A DNA stretch of 14,104 nt from JAUXEH01 sp965602945. GTDB lineage: Bacteria > Acidobacteriota > Aminicenantia > Aminicenantales > Aminicenantaceae. The notes under the pieces were generated by a model, which worked only from the letters and a program-made list of their open reading frames with translations, did not search any database and was not told the origin of the DNA. This document shows positions 9,498-14,104 of this stretch, piece after piece. The stretch spans positions 1 to 14,104 of the forward strand of contig CBFDBC010000081.1 in NCBI GenBank assembly GCA_965602945.1, written 5' to 3'. The first letter of the stretch is position 1, and every line of letters starts with the position of its first letter. A program made the translations under genes and the position numbers.

Positions 9498-9527
9498 ACT
9501 ATATCCCGTTTTTCCGACCGGAGTCAA
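9498..9527 (-). promoter_or_regulatory. Sigma-70 promoter of the Yip1-family gene
   Basis: TTGACT (9527-9522) and TATAGT (9503-9498) are 18 bases apart, each one base off consensus. The transcript would start near 9491, about 20 bases before the ATG, with the AGGAGGT ribosome site inside that leader. This makes expression independent of the upstream tRNAs. Confidence 0.7.
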
Positions 9528-9582
9528 GCGGATTCGAAGAAAGTTTACGGGCGCCAGGACGGACTCAGGCAGGAGGAAGATG

Positions 9583-9658
9583 TGGAGGCGCGGGTCGGAT
9601 TCGAACCGACGAATCGAGGTTTTGCAGACCTCTCCCTTAGCCACTTGGGTACCGCGCC
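9583..9658 (-). tRNA. trnC: tRNA-Cys (anticodon GCA)
   Basis: The 76-base sequence folds into a complete cloverleaf. The acceptor stem GGCGCGG pairs with CCGCGCC, the D stem is CCC/GGG, the anticodon stem GAGGT/ACCTC surrounds the loop CTGCAAA (anticodon GCA), and the T stem GTCGG/CCGAC surrounds TTCGAAT. The discriminator is U and the 3' CCA is encoded. U73 and GCA are the identity elements for cysteine. It lies 19 bases after tRNA-Gly and is probably processed from the same precursor. Confidence 0.97.
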
Positions 9659-9677
9659 TGAGGGGTTGAATCGGAGA

Positions 9678-9752
9678 TGGAGCGGGCGAAGGGATTTGAA
9701 CCCTCGACCTTCTGCTTGGCAAGCAGACGTTCTACCACTGAACTACGCCCGC
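9678..9752 (-). tRNA. trnG: tRNA-Gly (anticodon GCC)
   Basis: The 75-base cloverleaf has the acceptor stem GCGGGCG/CGCCCGC, the D stem GTTC/GAAC, the anticodon stem TCTGC/GCAGA around TTGCCAA (anticodon GCC), and the T stem GAGGG/CCCTT around TTCAAAT. Discriminator U and an encoded CCA follow. It is the first of a Gly-Cys pair, an order seen in many bacteria. Confidence 0.97.
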
Positions 9753-9785
9753 TCGACTACATCCACGGGGGAGCGATACGGGGTT

Positions 9786-9814
9786 ACACTACCAAAAACC
9801 CTAAAAACTGTCAA
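9786..9814 (-). promoter_or_regulatory. Probable tRNA-Gly/tRNA-Cys promoter
   Basis: A perfect TTGACA (9814-9809) is followed after 17 bases by TAGTGT (9791-9786), a poor -10 matching at 3 of 6 positions. The position, between the stop of the 418-residue protein and the tRNA pair, and the exact -35 make it the best candidate for a tRNA operon promoter. Confidence 0.5.
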
Positions 9815-9836
9815 GCTGAGGGTCGAGTCTTGATCC

Positions 9837-11093
9837 TTATCGGGTGGGGCGCAGCATGACCAGGTCGCCCATGTTGACGGCATCCCGAGAAGAGAGCACC
9901 TTGACGGTCGCCGTCGCCTCCTGGACATCGATCACGACCACGTTTCCGAAGACCTGGAGGGGGGCGTCGACATGCAGTTCCCGGTACATCACCAGCTGCT
10001 GTCCGCGATGCAGGCCATCGCCTGCACCCATGTTGATGAGAGCCCAATGGCCGGAGGCGATCTGGTTGATATCGTTCTGCATGAAGACGATACGGCCACT
10101 GACACCGTCGGCCTTGAAAGGCGGCACATCGAAGCCAAGGTCTTTGCCGATGAGCGATTCGTCGGGTTCGAAGGGAACCAGGTAGCTGCCGATGCTTACG
10201 GGATCGCAGCAGTTCTCGAGAACCGCAGTCGATTTATGTTCGGCCATATCCACGATGCGGGCTCGGCCTCTCTTGAAGGCCAGGGACCCATAGGTTTCGA
10301 ATTCATAGTCCTCGTCCCAGGCCCTCCGTCCCGTGATATCCAGGACGAGAAAAAGCTGCCCTTCCTCGAGACCGTCCGCCCGGCCCTTGTCGACATACAT
10401 GAGGTCGCCGTCGCTGTAGGTGTCCTTCTCTCTTTCACGGTCGGCCCCGATGATCTTCATGTCGGGAGGGGCTCCGGTGTGGATGCGGAACGAACAGTAC
10501 AGGTCGGTCTCCGAGAGCAGGTCATAGATCTCGTCGTAGATCCGGGCCCGACGGATCTCATCCTGCTGCGGCTGCTGTTCCGGCTGATCCTGCCTCTGCA
10601 TCGCGGGATCGCCTTCTCGTTCCGGCCGAGGCATGACAGGCTCTACGCTCAGAAGCGATATGTTGCCGCAGGCTGTGGGTATGACAAACGCGTAGTTCTT
10701 GTCCCCCGCTTCGAAGGCGAAGTGGAGGACGGGAAGGGGCTCGGAACCCGCCCATTCGAGGTCCTGGACGAGCTTGACCTTGCCCTGGGAGCGGAACACC
10801 ATCCACTGCATGGTCCCGCCCACGGGCAGGGTCCCTTCCTCGAAGGCGGCTCGTTTTATCTGGTCCATGAAGGGAAGGTACGCATCTGGGTATCCAGCCA
10901 GGGTAAACCCGATCTTGACATCTTCCGCGTATCTCTCCGCGATGGCCTTCATCCACTGGTCGACCGGCACGTTGGTATCGACGAATTTGAAGCGACCGAC
11001 CTCTCTGAGCTTCTTGGTCTCTGCGAAGGTGTTCAAAGAGAGCAGTATCAGTATGCCGATGAAGATGAAGAAAGCCCACTTTTTGTTTTTCAT
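9837..11093 (-). CDS. Exported protein of unknown function with a duplicated beta-rich domain
   Basis: I do not recognise a named family. The 418-residue product starts MKNKK with a hydrophobic stretch (about 7-20) and a likely signal-peptidase site near residues 24-25, so it is exported to the periplasm or surface; no lipobox Cys is present. Residues 35-150 form one domain (...VDQWMKAIAERY..., WMVFRSQGKVKLVQDLEW). A Gln/Glu-rich linker follows at about 166-178. The C-terminus holds two related segments, about 227-308 and 346-415, each patterned as hydrophobic strand, G-x-x-(D)-G-L-x-x-G-Q-x-L, a YG/FG strand and a closing (I/M)GxxLV. Such repeats resemble C-terminal modules of some flagellar/cell-envelope accessory proteins (FlgT-like), an analogy only. 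The start at 11093 is fixed by AAGGAGG seven bases upstream; an ATG at 11231 lies upstream of the promoter. The two tRNAs follow. Confidence 0.85.
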   Translation of the reverse strand: MKNKKWAFFIFIGILILLSLNTFAETKKLREVGRFKFVDTNVPVDQWMKAIAERYAEDVKIGFTLAGYPDAYLPFMDQIKRAAFEEGTLPVGGTMQWMVFRSQGKVKLVQDLEWAGSEPLPVLHFAFEAGDKNYAFVIPTACGNISLLSVEPVMPRPEREGDPAMQRQDQPEQQPQQDEIRRARIYDEIYDLLSETDLYCSFRIHTGAPPDMKIIGADREREKDTYSDGDLMYVDKGRADGLEEGQLFLVLDITGRRAWDEDYEFETYGSLAFKRGRARIVDMAEHKSTAVLENCCDPVSIGSYLVPFEPDESLIGKDLGFDVPPFKADGVSGRIVFMQNDINQIASGHWALINMGAGDGLHRGQQLVMYRELHVDAPLQVFGNVVVIDVQEATATVKVLSSRDAVNMGDLVMLRPTR

Positions 11094-11103
11094 CCCAGCC
11101 TCC

Positions 11104-11146
11104 TTCAGGTTACCGGAAGTGAACGCAGACCTGAGTGGTACCTGAA
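11104..11146 (-). promoter_or_regulatory. 5' leader hairpin abutting the Shine-Dalgarno of the 418-residue protein
   Basis: In the minus-strand leader, TTCAGGTACC (11146-11137) can pair with GGTAACCTGAA (11114-11104), a ten-pair stem with one bulged A and a 22-base loop. Its 3' arm ends inside the AAGGAGG ribosome site (11105-11099), sharing the two A residues. Such placement could tune initiation; this role is inferred. Confidence 0.45.
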
Positions 11147-11168
11147 TTTCGTATAAAAAATTAGGTCT

Positions 11169-11197
11169 ATTATATTGAGTCGTATGAGGACTGTCAA
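11169..11197 (-). promoter_or_regulatory. Fully consensus sigma-70 promoter of the 418-residue exported protein
   Basis: TTGACA (11197-11192) and TATAAT (11174-11169) are exact consensus hexamers with the optimal 17-base spacer. Transcription would begin near 11162, giving a leader of about 70 bases that includes the 11104-11146 hairpin. It also proves that translation cannot begin at the in-frame ATG at 11231 on this transcript. Confidence 0.88.
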
Positions 11198-11213
11198 ATT
11201 TGAAGGCGGGGAT

Positions 11214-11223
11214 TGGGCGCCCA
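11214..11223. promoter_or_regulatory. Palindrome between divergent promoters (candidate operator)
   Basis: TGGGCGCCCA is a perfect 10-base palindrome. It lies between the minus-strand -35 (11192-11197) and the candidate ddl -35 (11224-11229). ATTGG occurs three times around it (11212, 11223, 11241). A shared regulator of both genes is possible but unproven. Confidence 0.3.
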
Positions 11224-11253
11224 TTGGACAAGGGCCGGGGATTGGATTACAAT
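11224..11253 (+). promoter_or_regulatory. Candidate ddl-ruvX-mltG promoter
   Basis: TTGGAC (11224-11229) and TACAAT (11248-11253) are 18 bases apart; the -10 matches 5 of 6, the -35 only 3 of 6. Transcription would start near 11260, only a few bases before the ddl ATG at 11266. The message may thus be nearly leaderless, which agrees with the lack of a good ribosome site there. Confidence 0.4.
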
Positions 11254-11265
11254 AAATCCGGAATA

Positions 11266-12327
11266 ATGTCGAAGAAGCTGCAAGTCGCCCTGCTCTTCGG
11301 AGGCCGTTCGGCCGAACATGACGTATCCGTCACCTCTGCCGCCGCGGTCTATTCCCACCTTGATCCCGCCAAGTACCAAGTCACATGCCTGTATATCAAC
11401 AGAGAAGGAGGATGGCGCCGGGTGGATTCTCCGCTGGCGCCGGCCGAGGAGAGGGAACGGGGAGAGTTTTCCGCATTCCTCCCCTGGGCGGCCCAAAACA
11501 GAGCGGAGCCTTTCGAGTCGGATATCTACTTTCCTGTCCTCCATGGTCCATACGGAGAAGACGGGACCATTCAAGGGCTTTTCGAGATGGCAGATGTGGC
11601 TTACGTGGGAGCGGCGGTCCTGGCCTCGGCGGTGGGGATGGACAAAGCCGTGGCCAAGTCCCTGTTCCTTAGCCGCGGGCTTCCCGTGGGAGCCTTCGAC
11701 GTGCTTTTCGAGAGGGACTGGCGCAGGGACCCGGAAGCCCTCCTCCGCGCCATGCGTGAGGCATACAGCCCGCCCTTTTTCGTCAAGCCCGCCAATCTGG
11801 GGTCCAGTGTGGGGATCAGCAAAGTGAAAACCCACTCAGAGACCTCGAGAGCCGTAGATAATGCTTTCCAGTACGACAGGAAGATCCTGGTGGAAGAGGG
11901 GATCCTCGGCCGGGAGATCGAATGCAGCGTCATAGGCAATGACGAACCCCGGGCCTCACTCCCCGGAGAGGTCATCCCGTTCCGTGAGTTCTATGACTAC
12001 AGGGACAAGTACATCGAAGGCAAAACCCGGTTCGGCATCCCGGCCGATCTCCCGGACGAACTGACAAACGAGGTCCGCCGCCTCGCTGTGGAAGCATTCC
12101 AGGCGGTCGATGGCTGCGGCATGGCGAGGGTGGATTTTTTTATGCAGGCCGGCACGGATCGGGTCTATCTGAACGAGGTCAACACCATCCCCGGCTTCAC
12201 TCAGATCAGCATGTACCCCAAACTCTGGGAGGCGAGCGGCCTGGGCTTCTCCCCCCTTCTCGAGGAGCTCATAAGACTCGGCCTGGAAAGACACGGAAAC
12301 CGGAAGCGGAAGGTGGAGAGAGGATGA
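11266..12327 (+). CDS. ddl: D-alanine--D-alanine ligase
   Basis: Ddl joins two D-alanines with ATP to make the terminal dipeptide of the peptidoglycan stem. The 353-residue ATP-grasp protein shows FGGRSAEHDVS (11-21) with Glu17, HGPYGEDG (93-100), VKPANLGSSVGIS (173-185), the omega-loop FYDYRDKYIEG (242-252) with Tyr249, and the metal/ATP end MARVDFF (286-292; Arg288, Asp290) and LNEVNTIPGFT (302-312; Glu304, Asn306). Tyr249 at the specificity position indicates D-Ala-D-Ala, not the D-lactate (VanA-type) product. The ATG at 11266 is chosen because homology begins at once after it; a TTG at 11200 in the same frame lies before the likely promoter. The ribosome site is weak. It overlaps ruvX by ATGA. 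Confidence 0.97.
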   Translation: MSKKLQVALLFGGRSAEHDVSVTSAAAVYSHLDPAKYQVTCLYINREGGWRRVDSPLAPAEERERGEFSAFLPWAAQNRAEPFESDIYFPVLHGPYGEDGTIQGLFEMADVAYVGAAVLASAVGMDKAVAKSLFLSRGLPVGAFDVLFERDWRRDPEALLRAMREAYSPPFFVKPANLGSSVGISKVKTHSETSRAVDNAFQYDRKILVEEGILGREIECSVIGNDEPRASLPGEVIPFREFYDYRDKYIEGKTRFGIPADLPDELTNEVRRLAVEAFQAVDGCGMARVDFFMQAGTDRVYLNEVNTIPGFTQISMYPKLWEASGLGFSPLLEELIRLGLERHGNRKRKVERG

Positions 12328-12734
12328 GGATCCTGGGGATCGACTACGGCGACAAGAACATCGGTCTGGCCGTGAGCGACCTCCTGGGAATCACGGCCCA
12401 GGGCCTGGGATTTTACAGACAGAGGGGGAAAGCAGAGGATCTGGCCTATTTCCGGGGCCTGGTGGAGGAGTACGGCATCGTCCGCATCGTGGTCGGGCTC
12501 CCGCTGCGCATGGACGGCACCCAGGGGAGCCGGGCTGAAAAAACCCGGGAATTCGCCGATCGACTGGGAGCGGCACTGGGCATACCGATCGTCTTCTGGG
12601 ATGAGCGCCTGACCACCAAGGAGGCGCTCAGGATCCTCCGCGAGCAGAAGGCCCCAATAGATAGAAGAAAAGCTAAAAAAGACCAGATCTCCGCCACCCT
12701 GATCCTGGCCGCCTATCTGGAAAGCGAACGCTAG
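12324..12734 (+). CDS. ruvX: RuvX/YqgF family nuclease (pre-16S rRNA processing / Holliday junction resolvase-like)
   Basis: The 136-residue protein has the RNase H-like fold of YqgF. Landmarks are LGIDYGDKNIGLAVSD (4-19) with Asp7, VVGLPLRMDG (56-65), the WDERLTT block (92-98; Glu94), and a C-terminal KKDQISATLIL (118-128) with Asp120; these supply the acidic metal site. YqgF is linked to maturation of the 16S rRNA 5' end and, in some bacteria, to junction resolution, so the older Holliday junction name is uncertain. Its ATG overlaps the ddl stop and mltG begins two bases after its stop codon starts the gap. The ruvX-mltG adjacency is also known in Firmicutes (yrrK-yrrL), supporting a conserved pairing. 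Confidence 0.95.
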   Translation: MRILGIDYGDKNIGLAVSDLLGITAQGLGFYRQRGKAEDLAYFRGLVEEYGIVRIVVGLPLRMDGTQGSRAEKTREFADRLGAALGIPIVFWDERLTTKEALRILREQKAPIDRRKAKKDQISATLILAAYLESER

Positions 12735-12735
12735 T

Positions 12736-13755
12736 ATGCGCAGGGTGCTCAGGGCCGTCCAGTACACCCTTGCGGCGGGCGCTGTCTCCGTGCTGGTGCT
12801 GGCCGGCTGGTTTTCCATCCAGTTCAACACCACGGCTGACACGGAAGGCAAGACCGTGCTTTTTGAAGTGGAGGAAGGCTGGCATGCCGGGCAGATCGCG
12901 GAGTCGCTGGCAAAGCAGGACATCATCTCTCGCAGATGGCCCTTCCTGTTGGGCTACCGTCTGTTTTTTTCCGGTCAGAGCCTCAAGGCCGGCGAGTACC
13001 GCTTGAAAACTCCCCTCTCTCCCAAGCAGGTGATCCGGACACTCGTCCGGGGCCAGGTTCTTCTGTATCCCATGACCATTCCCGAAGGCCTGACACGGCG
13101 GGAGACGGCGCAGCACCTGAACAAGGCCTACGCTGTGGACACCGAGGCGTTCCTGGCCGCCGGCGCCGATCCCGGGCCGGCTCGGGAATGGGATGCGGAG
13201 GCCGCAGACCTGGAGGGATACCTGCTTCCCGAGACCTATCACTTCCCCAAAGAAGTGACGCCGGCCGAGATAGTGGAGGCCATGGTGGGCCAATTCCGGA
13301 GTGTGTTCACTGAGGGCTGGATACAGCGGGCCTCAGATATGGGACTCAGCGTCAGGGAGGTCGTGATCCTGGCTTCCCTGGTTGAGAAGGAGACATCAAG
13401 CGGAGATGAGCGGCACCTGGTTTCCGCCGTGTTCCACAACCGCATGCGCATCGGCATGAAACTGGACTGCGATCCCACCATCGTGTATGCGCTCAAACAG
13501 ACGGACAGCTACACCGGCCGGCTGCGCACCAAGGACCTGAAGCTGGATTCCCCCTACAACACCTACCTGTATCCGGGACTCCCCCCCGGCCCCATCGCCA
13601 ATCCCGGACCCGCCTCTCTGGAGGCGGCGCTTTATCCCGAGGACGTGGATTTCCTGTATTTCGTCTCACGCAATGACGGCAGCCACCAGTTCAGCCGCAC
13701 CTACCGGGACCACATAAACGCGGTCAATAAATACCAGCGCCGCCGCTCACCCTGA
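12736..13755 (+). CDS. mltG: Endolytic murein transglycosylase MltG
   Basis: MltG (YceG-like) is an inner-membrane enzyme facing the periplasm that cuts nascent glycan strands and so limits their length. The 339-residue protein has one N-terminal transmembrane anchor (about 11-28), a LysM-like small domain (about 41-110, VEEGWHAGQIAESL), then the catalytic region with EGYLLPETY (160-168), ASLVEKET (213-220; catalytic Glu217), AVFHNRM and LDCDPTIVYAL (243-253), and the closing LPPGPIANPG (282-291) and FVSRNDGSHQFS blocks. Length is typical. The start lies one base after the ruvX stop with only a weak ribosome site, so translation is probably coupled. Neighbour ddl gives the operon a peptidoglycan theme. 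Confidence 0.97.
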   Translation: MRRVLRAVQYTLAAGAVSVLVLAGWFSIQFNTTADTEGKTVLFEVEEGWHAGQIAESLAKQDIISRRWPFLLGYRLFFSGQSLKAGEYRLKTPLSPKQVIRTLVRGQVLLYPMTIPEGLTRRETAQHLNKAYAVDTEAFLAAGADPGPAREWDAEAADLEGYLLPETYHFPKEVTPAEIVEAMVGQFRSVFTEGWIQRASDMGLSVREVVILASLVEKETSSGDERHLVSAVFHNRMRIGMKLDCDPTIVYALKQTDSYTGRLRTKDLKLDSPYNTYLYPGLPPGPIANPGPASLEAALYPEDVDFLYFVSRNDGSHQFSRTYRDHINAVNKYQRRRSP

Positions 13756-13756
13756 G

Positions 13757-13804
13757 GCAGGCCGCCGGCAGCCTGCGAAAAAAAATGCGGGGGGTTTCGC
13801 CCCG
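13757..13804 (+). terminator. Two G+C-rich hairpins after mltG, possible terminator (weak)
   Basis: GCAGGC (13757-13762) pairs with GCCTGC (13771-13776). After eight A residues, CGGGG (13788-13792) pairs with CCCCG (13800-13804). Both lie right behind the mltG stop, where the operon should end, but neither is followed by a U-tract. The A-run would read as U only on the other strand and then precedes the hairpin, so neither direction fits an intrinsic terminator well. Confidence 0.3.
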
Positions 13805-13825
13805 GGCCTGAAGGATTCTTGGGCT

Positions 13826-13854
13826 TTGACTCGAAATGTACCCTATTTTAAAGT
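13826..13854 (+). promoter_or_regulatory. Candidate distal promoter of the last gene
   Basis: TTGACT (13826-13831) and TAAAGT (13849-13854) are 17 bases apart, matching 5 of 6 and 4 of 6. If used, the leader would be about 125 bases and would include both palindromes at 13883-13903. Confidence 0.4.
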
Positions 13855-13882
13855 AAACAATAGAGTTAACTGCGGCTCACAC

Positions 13883-13903
13883 AAGAGCTCTTTTCATGAA
13901 AAG
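13883..13903. promoter_or_regulatory. Two overlapping perfect palindromes, candidate regulator site
   Basis: AAGAGCTCTT (13883-13892) and CTTTTCATGAAAAG (13890-13903) are both mismatch-free and share three bases. The larger is centred about 44 bases before the start expected from the 13906-13934 promoter, near the place of class II activators. If the distal promoter is used instead, both would be RNA hairpins in the leader, and only one could form. Confidence 0.4.
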
Positions 13904-13905
13904 GC

Positions 13906-13934
13906 TGGAAAAAAAGGCCTCATTCTGCTATAGT
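13906..13934 (+). promoter_or_regulatory. Candidate proximal promoter of the last gene (extended -10)
   Basis: TATAGT (13929-13934) is preceded by TG at 13926-13927, forming an extended -10; TGGAAA (13906-13911) lies 17 bases upstream and matches the -35 at 4 of 6. The start would be near 13941. Confidence 0.45.
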
Positions 13935-13985
13935 GGGCTTTTAATATCCAAGAGAAACCTGGATGGTTGATCTCAAGGAGGAATA

Positions 13986-14104
13986 ATGAAAAACAAGACC
14001 CATGTCATCCCGGTTCTTCTGCTCGGCCTCATCGCCGTCCTGGCCACAGTGCCCGCACTGACCGCTCAGGAAGAGCAGCAGGCCCAACAGGAACAACAGG
14101 TCGT
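13986..14104 (+). CDS. Start of an exported protein, 3' truncated by window edge
   Basis: Only the first 39 codons are present. The product begins MKNKTH, followed by a hydrophobic core (about 8-22) and a likely signal-peptidase site after ALTA (residues 24-27). The mature start is rich in Gln and Glu (QEEQQAQQEQQ). It is therefore an exported protein in a diderm or Gram-positive envelope, but no function can be read. A strong AAGGAGG ribosome site (13975-13981) lies four bases before the ATG. The MKNK opening is shared with the 418-residue exported protein at 9837-11093, which may be only signal-peptide style. Confidence 0.82.
   Translation, partial: MKNKTHVIPVLLLGLIAVLATVPALTAQEEQQAQQEQQV

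Noticed and set aside
9528..9582. Terminator after tRNA-Cys
   Set aside because: Only a three-pair GCC/GGC stem is possible and there is no T-tract, so no terminator can be supported.
9972..11156. Plus-strand open frame of 394 codons
   Set aside because: Antisense to the 418-residue exported protein, which has a consensus promoter, ribosome site and signal peptide; the plus frame has none of these.
11094..11231. Upstream start of the exported protein at 11231
   Set aside because: It lies upstream of a perfect promoter and would bury the signal peptide inside the protein.
11200..11265. TTG start of ddl at 11200
   Set aside because: The 22 added residues are not seen in the Ddl family, and the start lies before the candidate promoter; ATG at 11266 directly precedes the conserved N-terminus.

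Overview
This is a G+C-rich, gene-dense bacterial chromosome segment made of ordinary housekeeping and metabolic genes. There is no phage, transposase, CRISPR array or defence cassette. The gene set includes a class 1B dihydroorotate dehydrogenase (PyrK/PyrD), pyruvate phosphate dikinase, a bacterial histone-deacetylase-family enzyme, a Yip1-type membrane protein and two Sec-exported proteins. This fits an anaerobic or facultative diderm bacterium, perhaps an Acidobacteriota/Aminicenantes-like or deltaproteobacterial lineage. That placement is an inference from gene content only, and confidence is low.

Layout. (1) Positions 1-916, plus strand: the 3' end of an M20-family metallopeptidase, then cutA. 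(2) Positions 925-6227, minus strand: a class I/II aminotransferase is read first, then a 335-bp repeat-rich gap, then ppdK, then an AcuC-like deacetylase. (3) Positions 6228-6433: a divergent control region rich in inverted repeats. (4) Positions 6434-8919, plus strand: a compact pyrimidine operon, pyrK-pyrD-pyrF. (5) Positions 8875-11093, minus strand: a secreted or periplasmic protein with a duplicated beta-rich domain, then tRNA-Gly and tRNA-Cys, then a Yip1-family membrane protein whose 3' end overlaps pyrF. (6) Positions 11094-11265: a divergent promoter region with a fully consensus sigma-70 promoter on the minus strand. (7) Positions 11266-13755, plus strand: ddl-ruvX-mltG, a cell-wall operon with RuvX/YqgF embedded. 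(8) Positions 13756-14104: a palindrome-rich leader and the start of an exported protein.

How the genes may work together. PyrK passes electrons from NADH to PyrD for orotate synthesis, and PyrF makes UMP. Ddl makes D-Ala-D-Ala and MltG cleaves nascent glycan strands. The aminotransferase, PPDK and deacetylase lie head to tail around the pyruvate/PEP node. An amino acid to pyruvate to PEP route, tuned by protein acetylation, is plausible but inferred.

The most unusual features are non-coding. Between the aminotransferase and ppdK there are three tandem ~50-bp imperfect repeats interlocked with alternating inverted repeats. The leader of the 418-residue exported protein has a hairpin abutting its Shine-Dalgarno sequence. 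Two overlapping palindromes lie upstream of the last gene. Within proteins, PPDK has a Glu-to-Val change beside its catalytic cysteine, and the 418-residue protein has an internal duplication. I found no convincing new multi-gene system.
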